64,000 nt of DNA from Breviolum minutum Mf 1.05b.01 (GCA_000507305.1 DF241148.1:8219-72218), one strand, 5' to 3'; shown: positions 50,570 to 63,529, numbered from the stretch's first letter. The notes: generated by a model not told the origin, from the sequence alone. Made by a program: numbers and translations.

Positions 50570-52180
50570 GGATGCTGAAAGTATGATGATTGGATCCATT
50601 CGGATCCTGAAATGTTCCTTGAGGCAATGTGGTAGCAAACATCAAACTGAGAGTTGTGCTCAAATCTCCCTCTACCGACGGATAAGAAGATCGAAAATCT
50701 GCCCTGAGTCACAGCTTTGCAAACATATCTGGTGTCCCAAAAAGTTTGACCCAAGGTAGCAGACCCTTCCACCAGCTCTTGCATCATGGAAGCCACCACT
50801 GAATCCTGATGCTGGTCAAATGGTAAGGATTTTTAAAGATCAATGCAATCCATGCAACAATTGCATCATTCTTGACATTGAATGACATTGATACATCGAT
50901 TGATATCTCAATATGACATACAAAATGGCGTGCATGACATAGTGACATGCAGTGCCTCTTTACACAGACTCCTATTCATCCTGTCCAGGCACCAGGCACG
51001 CCTCAGCCTCTTCGTTCCTAGGCTTCCTTCGCTCAAGAGTCACTCCAAGTGCCTCGACAAGATGTGACGCATCAAAATATAGTCACTGAAGTGCAGGATG
51101 ACACATTGTTAGACGTTAGACAATGCACAAAAAAAAATAAAAACGAAGCCAGTCATCCCTGTGAACAACTGGGCTCCAAACTTCTGCCTCCCGCTCCATG
51201 CCAGGCATCATGAGGCAGCACCTCAGATGGAGTCAAGTGGTGCAAAAACTTGGAAGAACTTTGCCGCTGCAAACCAGACATTCGTGATGGCAAACCATGA
51301 GCCATTCGAATCCATTCTGTGAAATCTAAATCAAAGCAGAGCTACAACATGGGGACATCGGGCTCACCCAGCTGCACATCCACGATCTGCAACAGCCCAA
51401 AAGGATTAAAAAGGAAAACGGAAGGCACAAATCGAAATATGCCCAAACTTTATCATTCCATTCTCCTAAACATTGACTGCACTTGCCACGCGCTGTCTCA
51501 CCTGCCGCACGACAAGTTTGGCCAGGCTTTGCTGTGCCCTCTGCTCCTGGCAGTTTTTTTCAGCAGCTCTTTGCCAATTTCGTCCGAATGACACAAATGT
51601 GACACAAATGAATATAATGTTCATATAATGAGCATTGGACATCATTGGACTACGTCTCAAGGATTCTCAAGGCCTATTTGTCAAGCGACTTTGCAAGCTA
51701 TCTTCTCGCCATCACGAATGTGCGGTTCATGCTGATGCACTGATGCAGCAAACCATGCACCGTTTTCTTGGCCTCAAGCTGCTTCTGGCCAAACACGATG
51801 CAACTGGGCATGGCCTGTGATGAAATTCTGCAAATGACACAGGGCTTTGCAACTGTTAGCAAGCTAATAATCTAGCTACCATGGCTTCTTTTGTTCTTGC
51901 AAGTGTGAGAAAGTGTCAATTTGGATTGATTGGTCCAGGAAACCCAACCGGTGTGGTTCCAACAACAAAATGGATGGATGCGACTATGGCCATCTTATTT
52001 ACGTCTACTGCTTGTGAAACATAGACCAGTTGTTCATAGGCATGTAAAGAAACAGAAAGTGAAGGAAGAAATGAAGTAGTGCCGCTTTGTGTGAATCATG
52101 TCATGCAAGATTTAGTCTGGGCTGCAGTTGCTTCAAATTGAATATCAAGCGCTGCTTCGTGCTATCCTCAGCTCTCTAGT
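50570..52180. other. Spacer with no readable gene
   Basis: No exon is supported. Short A runs and ordinary mixed sequence only. Confidence 0.45.
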
Positions 52181-52199
52181 GTTTGTTCACTTCTTTGAC

Positions 52200-52870
52200 A
52201 ACTTTGTCATCTCCAACTTCCTCAGCTACTATTCATTACTATTATTTGTGTATTGTGTTTGTTATAACTATTATCATCTATCATCTATCATTCTTATCAT
52301 TCTTATCATTACCGTCATTATCGTTATCACTTAGTATCAGTATTATCATTATCATCAGTATTATCATTATTATCTGTATTGTCATTGTCATTAACATTAT
52401 CATTATTATCAGTAGTGTCATTATCAGTATTATCATCATTGTCATCAATATCATGTTCATCATATTCATCATCATGATCATCATAATCATCATGATAATA
52501 ATGATAGTAATCGTTATCGTATTTTCATTACCTGCAGTATCATCTATATGTATCATCATTATCATTGTCCTTATATATCAGTGTTATCATCAGAATTGTT
52601 ATCAGTATCACATATCTTACTAGCATTATCATTACTATCATGATGATGAAGATCATAATAACCATTATTCGCACTAGTATCGTCATTATCGCTATTGCTA
52701 CTACTTGTAGCAATAGAGCATTCGTATATGTATTAGCATTCGTATTAAAGGATTATTGTTAGTATTCGTAGTGGTACTGGTATTGGTATTAGGTTGAGTG
52801 CTGGTATTGGTCTTTGTATTAGCATTAGTGTTCGTATTAGTTTTCGTAATCCTATGAGTGCCGTTATCGT
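52200..52870. repeat. Long imperfect simple repeat (TTATCA-type, then GTATTAG-type)
   Basis: From about 52,255 to 52,700 the plus strand is dominated by TTATCA/TCATTA hexamers with ATC/ATT variants. From about 52,730 to 52,860 it changes to GTATTAG/GTATTGG units. The open frames it makes on both strands are Ile- or Met/Thr/Asn-only and are not genes. Confidence 0.85.
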
Positions 52871-53411
52871 TATTCTTTTCATTATATATTACTGTCACTA
52901 TTTGCCTTCCTCTATTTCTATCCGTACTATTGCATTTCATCTTGTCCCTGCTCCAATTCTTATTGTCAAGGAAATGGTTCAATGTATCTGTGTAGAGACT
53001 CATGCAGCTCGCTGCTGTCCTGCGATAAGTTGAGGTGCTCCATGACGACGCGGCGGATAGCTACCACTGGATCCTGTCGGGTTCGGCAGTTGTTGCCTTC
53101 AGATGAGATTTCATATGTTTGATTGTTTTATGTTGATCAATGATATGTACATTGATACATGCTATCACACTGCATACTTCCGAAAAAGCGGAACTCAAAA
53201 AAACAAGGCTTGAACACACTTTCTTATTCCTGCTGCAACAAAGAAGAGCTTCTCTTGGATGCAATTCTCAAAGACTCAGCTCGCTATATTTTTCGAAAGG
53301 GCTTCTAGGACGTTGGATTCTCGTCACTTTTCTGTGCCACAATCTTTGTCCAAAGCACCTCCCCGTTCTTCAGGCACACTTCCGGAAAGCATGCGTCTGC
53401 CATGGTCCTGT

Positions 53412-53448
53412 CGGCTGTGCCGGCTGTGCCGGCTGTGCCGGCTGTGCC
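53412..53448. repeat. 9-bp minisatellite (CGGCTGTGC x4)
   Basis: Four exact copies of CGGCTGTGC in tandem, followed by CGAGCC. On the minus strand it would encode (GTA)n if translated, upstream of a small open frame starting at an ATG in GACCATGGC context. There is no evidence that it is coding. Confidence 0.85.
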
Positions 53449-54428
53449 GAGCCTAAGGTTTGATATGCGTGTCACTCTCCTCGAGGCTCCAAACAGAGAC
53501 CATTTATTCGAGGTCATATCTTCACCTGGGAAATTCGGATGAAAAGAATGAAAAGATATGCAAAGATGTGACAAGCACAAAACAAGACGTTGCTTCATTT
53601 GCTTCATTCACTCCATCTGCTTCATTGCTGCATCCTGCGCATAGCTCTTTTCAAGTCTTTTTATCCATCATCATCGCAGCCGGTCTTTGAGTCGATAAAC
53701 GCTGACTGTGTACAAAGAGTTCACAAAGTTCTCCTGCATTTCAATGGACAGAAGTCCCATACATGTAATGCATGTATACAAAAAATTGACAGGACGTAAG
53801 CCAGCAATCGAGCTGCATGACTAGATGTGTATGGCCAGGAGATGCTTGCAGAAATCAATTCCAATCATCCGAGGATTGTAACTTGCCGCATCTTTATCCT
53901 TGACAAGGTCCGAACGTGCAAATTTGACAGTGCTTCACAACCATCAAAGCTAGCATTACCTCATCTGTAAATGTGTATATCAATATATTTCGTATATATA
54001 GTACATGACGCCTAAGAATTCAGAAAATCAGGGTGTTCTCTACATCTCCCAGCGTGCACTTCTTGAAAAAGGTCAGGGTTTCACCCCAATGCAGAGATGA
54101 TGGTAGTGGTTCGTGTCTTTAGAGTCTAATGGCACAGTCTTCTCCAATAACACTGAGAAATAGGAGATGACGATAGACTTTGATTATCATCCTTTCTTGT
54201 TTTGATAAAAAGTGAAGGAAAATGATAAATGATTGTAACATGCTTCCACCACCACGTGGGTCTGATGCTGTGGAATTTCTGAAGATTCTCCAGCACCCTC
54301 TGCAAGGTTTCAAATGATAACTCATCATGCCTAGAACTGAAGTGGGAAAAATCAATCTGAGGTGAGATATCAACTCATCAAGTCTTTTCCATGTCCTGCA
54401 CTGCACTATACTGCAGTCCCACTGGCAC

Positions 54429-55163
54429 TCAACAAACGGCAAGATAGGCCCTGAGCTGCTCCAAGGATGTTCTAATCTGCATTGGTAAAGCTCCTCGGAC
54501 ATGCTTGGAGGAAATTAATCCCACAAGAGCTGCGAAAGTCATTCCTTGCAAGACTTTTGAAATCCGTTTGAGCTCCATGTCAGCGCAAGCTTGAGGCGGC
54601 TGTAAGACAAGCTCTCGCTCAAGCATCAGGACAATCTCTGTTGCATGGTGAAGTCCATGAAGTTGCTGATCTTCCACACGCTGTCGCACATTCTGCAAAA
54701 TTGCTGCCAACAAAGTGGACTTGGGAAAAGTTGCAAGAATTCTGCGTTGCTGCTTATCAAGCTTTCCAACCTTCACATGAGGCAAATGGCAAAAGGAGCA
54801 GCTTTCTGCCAACTCACAATTGCCCTTCACAAAGGTGATGCAAGGTCGGTGACACAGCTCCGGATGTCCCCAGCTTCCAAGATTTGGCACGTCGGAAGCC
54901 CTGATTGGAGACGTTGGGTTTGCAGCATTCAGCTGGAGTGTTGGGTTTCGATCCAAAGGAACGGGCTCTGCCCGTAAACCCTCTGAACGGAGATTTTGGA
55001 CCCTCACTTCCAACTGAGACATCTGCCACATCATTGCCTGATTGTAGGCCGCCTTGTCCGTCTGACGGCTCAAAGGAGGACAACTTGAAGATCGTTTGTC
55101 ATCCTGGAATTGGAGTTCTTCGAGTTCCACCTCAATGAACGTAAAGCGATACCGCAAGCTCAT
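54429..55163 (-). CDS. CCCH zinc-finger protein (probably intronless)
   Basis: From the ATG at 55163 the frame runs 244 codons to a stop at 54429-54431; it is also open about 10 codons upstream, so an earlier exon is possible. One CCCH finger lies at residues 108-126 (C-x7-C-x5-C-x3-H) in the context PCITFVKGNCELAESCSFCH. That matches single-finger CCCH proteins very common in dinoflagellates, where they are thought to bind RNA. The N-terminus has FTFIEVELEELQF. The C-terminal half is helical (TLLAAILQNVRQRVEDQQLH and later segments). Dinoflagellates rely heavily on post-transcriptional control, so an RNA-binding regulator is likely; the target is unknown. No intron interrupts it. Confidence 0.75.
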   Translation of the reverse strand: MSLRYRFTFIEVELEELQFQDDKRSSSCPPLSRQTDKAAYNQAMMWQMSQLEVRVQNLRSEGLRAEPVPLDRNPTLQLNAANPTSPIRASDVPNLGSWGHPELCHRPCITFVKGNCELAESCSFCHLPHVKVGKLDKQQRRILATFPKSTLLAAILQNVRQRVEDQQLHGLHHATEIVLMLERELVLQPPQACADMELKRISKVLQGMTFAALVGLISSKHVRGALPMQIRTSLEQLRAYLAVC

Positions 55164-55199
55164 GAGGACGCTTTTGTGTGAGCTGCGGGACAAGACTTG

Positions 55200-57183
55200 G
55201 TTCGCTTTGAGATGGGCCGCGGGAGAAGTGCAAAAGTTGCAAGTGTGTCATGTCAAATCGTGTCATGTTTAAACTGCATCCAATGTCACAAGAAACTCCA
55301 ACCTCATAAGTTCTGCCAAGGCAGCTCAATGGTTTCATCTGAGAGTCTCAAATTGTCAAGTTCATGTAAGAACTCAAAGGAACTCTGAAAGAGATCCCGG
55401 AAACTTTGAAGCTTATTTTCTTCAACAGGTCATGTGAGCAGAGTCCAAGTTCTGCTGGCAAACCCGCCTTCAATGCATTGCTTCGCACAAACCAAATAGT
55501 TCCCCTTCGCACCGAGTGCCGAGTGCAGGCCGGAAGAAGGGAGGGTTAGAATCAGGCAGTGTATTGAGATTTATTGAGATGCGTTGAGATGTATTTAGGG
55601 TATGAAGCAATCCGATGCACATCGATCACATCTGCTTCTCGACTGTTGGCCTTTTTTTGTGATGCTGATCTTGCAGATCTTTTATGACTTATGACATAAC
55701 GAATGGCAAACTGCAGAGCTACAATCACGATCACCGCACGTCACCAGGTCACCAGCCACCTTGGAGCTGCGAACTCGCAATGTCAAAATCTCTTCCAGAA
55801 GCCTGAGTGAAATGACCAAGGATCTTGTCACAGAACAAGATCAGATGTTTCATATCGGATACGCTTCACAATACAACAAGTTACCACTCTAAAATTCAAC
55901 TCATTCACCATGTGGGGGAGGTTTGTTGGTTAAATCTAGAAGAGCTCACCTTCAATGTGGAAAGATCAATCCAGACCTTTTTGCTAACAAACAACCCTAC
56001 AACACCCACAGTATTTTGACTTGAAGCTGAAACAACATCAGCAGTTCAAATCAAGCACGCCACAATAGCTCTCCACCATCCTCACTGAAGCCAGGGGAGA
56101 GCTCTGATGGCCTCTCGATCGAAGCGTCTGAGGCTCTTACTCTCTTGTCATTTAGTTATCCCAAAAAAACACGCTGGCACGCATTGCAATTCCTCAAAAT
56201 TGTGGACATAAGATGTAGGCATGATATGTCATGCTTTGCCTGCGTTCTTCAATTGGTTTTCGCTCCCATATTCTCAACCTTGTGATCTTGAGAATGTGCC
56301 GAGACAAAACTCATGTGATCTACAGAGCCATCCAGGAAACATATACAGATCATTGAGGAAGGAGGGTCTGAGACTCAGGCTGACCACGTGCCACCTCACC
56401 GGCCTGAATAGAGTTGCATGTTGAAAGTAAGGTGACAACGGTGACAACTTGACATCTTCTGGACCCTTTGGAATTCCATTGAATTCTTATGCATGCTGCT
56501 GCATGCTGTTGAACCACTTTTTCTGAGCTTCAGTCAAAGCGCGCAACAGTCCGCAAGGGCTTTTGCGAGACTGCTGCATTGGAACGTAGGAATCCTCGTT
56601 GTGCGCATTAAACAAGTTCGGGCAAATTCTCAAGAGGGATCAAAGCTTAAAATTATTGTCAGGATGATACTATCAAACATGAAAAAGCATGACAAGACAT
56701 GATGATGTATGATACAGTATGATAATATACTCCTTGACAATGTACGACAATGGATGAAGTATGATAAAGTATCACACTGTATGGAAATTGGATGATAGAC
56801 TCCTATCATGATGATAAAGTATGATAAAGTATGATTCATGGTGCTGGCACAGGACTGGATTTGTTTGCAAGTCTTGGCTGTGGATCCCCGACCGTATTTC
56901 CTCAAAATGTCGTCCAGTGGCTTCCCTCGCAACTTCTTGGCCTCGGAACACAGAAAAACACAAACAGCTCTTTTTCATCCCGAAGGAGGGCCTGGAAAAA
57001 TACATGCAACTTTCTTTGTGCTTGGCAAAAACAATCAACTGTGTGGTTTTCGTCAGAAATATCGACAGGAAGTTGGCCAGTTTTGGGGAACGAGTACATG
57101 CCTGGTAGCTCAAGTGAAATCTGCTAGCTTTTTCAGATGCATTCCGACCAGGCAAGGTCCTGGCTAGATGTGCCACATCTCTT
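55200..57183. other. Spacer; one stretch open in several frames
   Basis: No exon is firmly supported. Around 56,840-57,165 all three plus frames and at least two minus frames lack stops for about 260-330 bp. A minus reading (GQLPVDISDENHTVDCFCQA) and a plus reading (HPEGGPGKIHATFFVLGKNN) both look protein-like, so coding status and strand cannot be decided. 56,650-56,840 is rich in ATGATA/GTATGAT repeats. Confidence 0.4.
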
Positions 57184-58277
57184 TTAGCTGGAGCTTTGGC
57201 TCACAAGCTTTTTCCATTCCACAACATCCAGGACCCATGCTGGGATTGCACGGAAAGCTTCCAACATCTTGTCATGATCGACCTCATACGCATCCACCTG
57301 CACCTCTCAACATCAAGCCCATTGACAAAATGACTGGACTGCAAATTGGCGCCATGCAAGGCTGAAAGGGATTGGATATGAGTCGAGTATGAGTGAACTG
57401 CACTCCATTGTCGCGCCTTGACCCCAAGACGTTCGCAATCGCTTTGGTCCGCCCAGCACCAACCACTTAGCAAGTGGATCAGTGGCTGAGTCTTGACATA
57501 GACAACGTTCAAGCTTTGGGAGCTAGATGAATACACAATTAACATCAACTAGACTGAATATTAAATCTTAAAAGCACTGAATACTCGCATTCTGTCTGAG
57601 ATCTGCCCTGGGACTTGGGCACATCCTCTGCAGGTAGCGCGGAGGTCTGGAAAGAACGTTCACCGGGAATGCCAATCTGAGACCTCTGCACTTTATCGTG
57701 GTCAAATGGCATCTTCATTGATCTATACTCAAATCATCAAATGTTTGATCAAATCAGGATTTCAGGAACCAGAAAAATCCTGCGTTCCCGGGCAGTTTGG
57801 ATCGTCCAGCTTCTTCATTTACCACAGCCTTGGTGGACGAAGGAAGGACTGTGCGACCATCCTGAAGCCCTCAGGTCTGGGTTCCCCTGCATCAAAGAAG
57901 TGACGACGCTGGAGGTCCAACAATCCTGGAAACTCCGTGGACTCCTTCCTCTCGTAGGTCGTCTGCAAACAGCTTGTGTAGTAAGATGGAATAAGTGCTG
58001 AAGTTGCTGAAGGCTGAAAACACAAACATATTTTGAAGGCCAGCTGATTTCACTGGAAGAACAATTAGATCTTGGAGCCGCTCTCCTGTATTTACAGGCT
58101 CCCACGCTCGCACTAGCATACACTACTTGTCCCTTAAAGCAGTACAATGTTTGGTGTCAGGGTCTCCATCGCTGTGTCAATTTGTCCATTCTCGTCTACT
58201 CCCAGCCTCCACTGCCGCAGAATCGAAGACATGCAGCGCATCAGGTTTGGTGCGCAGCTGGTCCGCAATCATTGCGT
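57184..58277 (-). CDS. 3' exons of an unidentified protein
   Basis: Transcript order: 58207-58277 (AMIADQLRTKPDALHVFDSA, then AVE; donor GTGGAG|GC), 57784-57861 (DGRTVLPSSTKAVVNEEAGR, then SKLPGN; donor GC or GA) and the terminal exon 57184-57303 (VQVDAYEVDHDKMLEAFRAI, PAWVLDVVEWKKLVSQSSS, stop TAA at 57184-57186). Exon phases are clean. A further upstream block at about 58,340-58,480 (QAGKALEATAEWMSCARRAV) may belong. The product is soluble and helical; no family was recognised. Confidence 0.5.
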
Positions 58278-59059
58278 CTATTGCCTGTCCAAACTTACAA
58301 CTTGTGCAAACTGAGCAGCTTTCTCAGCCGATTCTGTCGCTGCCTTGGTAAAAATACATGAGTTTCGAAGCCTTAGAAATGACGTTGAGATCATGCACAC
58401 TGGACACTGCACGCCTGGCGCAACTCATCCATTCCGCCGTTGCCTCCAACGCCTTGCCCGCCTGACCACATTGCGACACTTCACACTCCGTGGAACCAAG
58501 ACGCACTCGCTGTCGCGTCGATTAACTGTCATTGTCGCAATGCCTAAGGGTCGATGAACTGTTGGGAACTGCCATTGTCGCAATGTCTCCATGGGATTCT
58601 CGTCCTGAGTTCCAAGATTTCATGAGACCTGACGAGGACCTACACAGTCTGACAACGTGATACCACATCTCCACATGTCAACAGTCCCTTTTGCAAATAT
58701 CACATGTCCATCACATGTCCAGGTGTTATCGCAGATTTACGCAATGTTAAAATCAACAGCTTCACATCAGGTATCAATTCGCTAAGCCTGAGCCTCAAAG
58801 GATAAACGTCAAGGCATGATGCGTCACGTGGGGTCACTAGATGTGGGTCTTGCAATGACATCTCGCTCCTGTTTTTCAGCCTTAGGCTTTGCCCGCTGCC
58901 TTAAAACACAAAGTCTGTCCAGAAGCACGATGCCAATCGACTCAAGCCCGTCATTCTAAGACCTCCACTCTTCCAGGTTCATGACCATAACTTGTGCAGC
59001 AGTGATCCTGGCGAAATTTGCTGGATAATCATTTACTGGTTCAAGGTAGTTACATGATG

Positions 59060-59499
59060 TTACATGCTTCGTCGTTTGATGGTAGGGTGTTGGGCTGCGA
59101 ATGTAGAACAGAATGGTCTGAGACGCAGTCCCAGCTCGTCTTGAATGCAAAACAGGCCTCCGTGCACTTCAAATGCAGTGAGGCGAGGAAGTGGAGCAAT
59201 GAATGCCGGAATGCTTTGGTACACTTTCTTGACAATCTCTGGACTCTCTTTCAAATTTGCACCCTGATTGCAAGTGTAAGCGTCAAGTGGCATCCAAAGT
59301 GCGGGTCTGCTGTGCCAACTGTGGCCCCCAACCCATCGTCATCACTGTAGTTCCCCTCTTCCAGTTTGTCCAAAGCAGCCTGTGGCAGATCCATTGAGTC
59401 ATGCGGCCATGGGAAAGTTCTTGCTGCGCCAAGTGTGCCTGTCGACTCTCTGGTGAGCTGTAGATTCTCTTGCCGCCAATCTGCACAAATGCTCAGCAA
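59060..59499 (-). CDS. Probable exon(s), unidentified protein
   Basis: Two overlapping minus frames look coding. One has SPEIVKKVYQSIPAFIAPLP, then RLTAFEVHGGLFCIQDELGL (about 59,060-59,260). The other has DSMDLPQAALDKLEEGNYSD, then DDGLGATVGTADPHFG (about 59,290-59,470). A frame change between them implies a splice near 59,260-59,290, which I could not place exactly. Confidence 0.4.
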
Positions 59500-59530
59500 T
59501 GAGTTAGCATTCAGCCCATCTTGAAAAGAA

Positions 59531-59830
59531 TTAATGACAAGTCAAAAGTGATTTTGAGGCTTCTGTTGCAAACGCACTATGGGAATGTGTAGAAGTCTTC
59601 GAGTCAGTTCGGTACGTGTCTGCATTCACTGGGTCTGCCGGGCCAGGTATTTGCCACTTGAGGATTTCACACCTTGATACGAGCCACTGAGCCACATCCG
59701 AATTCGAGTACCCGTAACGATCATAAACCTCTGCCATAAACCTCAAGCTGGCCTTTAATGCGGATCCATCCCACATCGACAATGTCTGAAAGATTGAGAC
59801 CCTGGCGCAACACCACAAGGTCCACAACCT
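59531..59830 (-). CDS. Probable exon, unidentified protein
   Basis: The minus strand reads VVDLVVLRQGLNLSDIVDVG in one frame after CAG at about 59,828. In the next frame it reads ALKASLRFMAEVYDRYGYSN, then DVAQWLVSRCEILKWQ. One of the two, or both via a short intron, is probably real. No family was recognised. Confidence 0.35.
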   Translation of the reverse strand, partial: RLWTLWCCARVSIFQTLSMWDGSALKASLRFMAEVYDRYGYSNSDVAQWLVSRCEILKWQIPGPADPVNADTYRTDSKTSTHSHSAFATEASKSLLTCH

Positions 59831-60217
59831 GAAGCGACAAGCATACAGGCCACAGGTATGTCATGTATCGTGATAACTTGAAATGGCTTTGAAGAGTACA
59901 ACCTCCTTACAACCTCCATTCTGCACTGGTCGGAAGTTCTACTTTGTCCGAAAATTATGGAATGGATAAAATGAACCAAGGTTGTACTTGTAGCTTGAAA
60001 CCCTTCACAACTTCGCTTCTGACAGTAGCTCAGCTTTCCAACTCTCAGTTCCCAGCTCTGCAAAGACGGCCTCCTTCCAGGCACAGCCTGCAGTGACCTT
60101 GCGAGTGTTGTGAAGGAAGATCCTGCAATTCTTGACACCGAAACTAACCAATCAACAACAAATTGTAGCGCATGGCGCATGATTAAATTATGTTAAATTA
60201 ATTGAATTCGTGCTCAT

Positions 60218-62689
60218 TTAATATCCAATGCATCTGCAGTTTCTCTTTAGCATGTAAAAGGGTTGGGTCTTCCGCAAGTAATTCCGAAAGAACTGGCTAT
60301 GTTTTGCATCATGGATCGACCGGGGATGGGCCATCCCAAAAAGTACCATGCAAAACAAAGTAAGAAGGTTGACCAGGTGCCAAAACCATGCCACTTCCAT
60401 CCCAAACAGCAGCAACAGTAACAAAGCCAAGCCCAAACCAGCCTTCTTTCAACCTTAGGTCGAATGTCGACTGGATAGAGTCGAATAGAGTCAGAGTGAA
60501 TGGGGGGCCGAAGGGCCACGCACTGAGAAAACACAAGGAATGTACGAGCTTGCATTTCATCCCATGCCAAAAGCATTGCACTTCTCTGTCCAAGCTTGCA
60601 ACTGAGTGTACAGTTCGTCCATGTACTCAGACTTCCCTGGCGTGTGGAATTCAAGCAGGGTCAGTGCATCAAATGGTCCGGGTTGTGTTGTATTGGTTGA
60701 AACATGTTGAACCTGATGGTACATACGGCACTAGCCTAACAATTCGTGAAAGATCGTGAAAGTATATATTTGAGTAGACACCACGTCTTCACCGCTCTAG
60801 TCACCACCTTGCGTCAGCTGAAGAGAACAATCCGAGTGAAGCAACTCATGACTTTTGTGGTCAATTTCATAACAATCATGGATACAGAATGCACTGCACA
60901 CTAGATCAGTGCGCCTCCAAAGTAGAATGGACCTTCCAAACTTCCAAAGCAACTGCTTGCTGCAAATAACAAATTAATGCAATTATATAATAATCTCACA
61001 AGCTTCCTCTGAGTGCGGTGGAAATCAAAGTCTGAAAAAGACATCTGAGGTCCAACGTAAGACCCGATCAGTGCTTTCTGGCGTGTCGCTGCGGGCCTGG
61101 AACGGTCTGATGTTGATGAACACCGGCCCATGGGTTCAAGCTATGGACGTAATCATACATAATTAATCTACATGATATCTGGAAAATATGTTTTGTGATG
61201 TTTTATCTCTGTTGTCTGTATTGTATAGTCTTGTGTGACTACATAACGTTCTTGGATACTACATAATCATTCACTTGTCGACAGCTTGACAACATACTTC
61301 TGTATGTTCTAGTACTTGCATACTCCGCAAAAGAAAAAAGTGCCTTCTGATCCAATCCGACTGACTTCTAACTGTAAACAAAAATCCATCCATGCTCTTA
61401 AAGTGAACAAAAAACATCTGACGTGAAACCCATTGAGCCCATAACCTCCAGCAGTTCAGGCGCTGCCACTTCCAAAACCTGAGATTGAGAGTTTGGAAAA
61501 AAGGCGGGTTGATGGAAGCCTAGTCAATTTCGTACTTCAGAAAATTGGAACTTCAAAATACAAACAAATCAACGTGGGTGCCTTCAGATGGAAATATGAT
61601 GTTCAAATTCAAGAATGCTTCACCAACAGAAAGATGGCCTTCCCAAGGTCTGCCATGGAAGCTGGACATACCTGAAGATCGAGCATCCGACCATCGAAAA
61701 ATGTGCAAAAGTGCTCAAGTTCTCACAAGAACTGATGAGATGTATGCAGCACACAGCCACATTCTGTCAACTTGCGAATCTTTCAGGATCTGCAGAACTT
61801 CTAAGATGTGCACGTAGACCAAACCCTCTGTGCCTAAGATGGAGCGGCCGCGAGGTCAAAGGCTTTCTATGCAAATTGTCAGCCTTCATCTTTTGGATAT
61901 CTCTGGTTTGGAAACTGCAGGGTTCCCATGCTGGAGTCCGTCTTCCACCATCCGGAGGTGCAGGGAGGAGTGCCAATGTCCAAACCAACCCTGTTCACAA
62001 CCCCCATGACAAAAGCGGAAGCTCTTCCTTGAAGGCTTGGTCTTTGATTGAAACCCTCAACTGTTAAAATAACATGAAATAACTGTTGAATACCATGGAT
62101 AACCAGTGACACATCAGCCTGCCTTTGACAACGCTCCTTACTCCACCATTCGTAGGACCTGAATCCAACTATGCACTGCCCTCTGCTGTGGACAAGACGA
62201 TGCAAAACTTTCAGGCAAAGTTTCCATGCATACTTTCTCCAGAATGAGCAGATGAGCCACGTGTCGTAGAAGCAGTACAATTCAGGATATGTTGCTCCAA
62301 GATACACAAAGGGCTCGAGCGAGCCTCCCATAGACTCGCGGCACCTTTTCACCAAGTTCTTCTGTATAAGGAAATGTCAGAAACAACTCTAACATGCCAG
62401 AAGCTTTCATGCTTGCAGCAAGACCCTGCCATTGACTCTGTGAAATGATCCAAGAACCATGCCTTTGAATGGCAATGTCAAAGCTGACCGTGACCTGCAA
62501 TGTGAAAAAAATGTTGGTTGTCCGAGCTGCAAGCCTTGGAAATGCCTTCTCGCCCATTGCAAAGCGCTCATCTGCTCGCTGTTTCTTCTGCGGCAGAAGA
62601 CGCGCCTTGAACACAAGGATGACGAGCGATAAGCCCAAGGTAGAAATTGAATTGGAATGACAGCAATGTGGAGATGCTCTGAGGACCAT
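60218..62689 (-). CDS. Possible multi-pass membrane protein, scattered exons
   Basis: Minus-strand blocks at about 60,260-60,436 (GLALLLLLLFGMEVAWFWHL, then VNLLTLFCMVLFGMAHP) and about 62,500-62,660 (TLGLSLVILVFKARLLPQKK, then ADERFAMGEKAFPRLAARTT) encode clear membrane helices followed by basic loops. Between them, about 61,880-62,340 carries less certain sequence. Order and strand fit one gene, perhaps continuing into the 59-60 kb exons. No family was recognised and exon ends are not fixed. Confidence 0.35.
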
Positions 62690-63529
62690 GCAGGGTAAGG
62701 ATCATTGATATTTCGCTGGTCTATAATCAAAAACACTTGTGGAAGTATGAAAGCCCGCAATGGAAATAGAGGATCCCCCATGCAGCTGCTCTGGCAGAGT
62801 GACAATGAGGGAATCGAACCTGATAATATCGAGTAGTCTCAATCAAATTCATTCAACACATTTTCTGGGCACCCATGCAGCTTGCTTTGGACGGCCCCAG
62901 TTGGAAGGCCTCAAGATGTGAACACTTGAACTCCTCTGAACACCTATGTCTCCATATGTCACTACATACATACGAAGGTTGCCAGCCATGTGTGTAATTA
63001 ATGCAAGTCCTCTTTCCAGTGACTTCTTGTCACGGGAAGGAGCTTTGGTGACTTGGGTTTGTCCACCTGTAAGAAAGAAATCTTAAATGTCCTTTTGACC
63101 CCTTGAAATCTTGGAAAAGACACCATCCACTCCTTCGGCTTTTCCATCTGAATCTGAGAGCCATGCTCTTCCCCAGGACGCGGCTTTGTAGACTCAGGGA
63201 TAAAGGCAGTGGCGCAGTGCGGATAAAAATCGTTGGATTTGCCTACGGCTGCAGACTACCCTGAGCTTTGCACAACTTGCCGAAAGTCAGTTGCACTTTG
63301 ACGCCGCAACACTTTCCTTGATACATTGAGAAACATTTCCAGCAGCAATGCAAGCACTGTCTGATGTGAGATAAATCCTGGCGAATGCATGCCATCCTTG
63401 TGAGATCTATACCAATTGCCCTATGGAAGACATTGGAACACGTCGGCAGTAAAGAATACTTTGTTTTTGCAAAACTTCAGGCCGCAGACTTTTTGGAGGC
63501 GCTTCGCTCCTTGATTTGAGTCACATCAC

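Noticed and set aside
52183-52760. Open frames rich in Ile/Ser (plus) and Met/Thr/Asn (minus)
   Set aside because: They are products of the TTATCA and GTATTAG simple repeats, not genes.
62800-62825. GGTTCGATTCC on the minus strand, like a tRNA T-arm
   Set aside because: The flanks do not pair as a T-stem and no acceptor or anticodon stem can be drawn.
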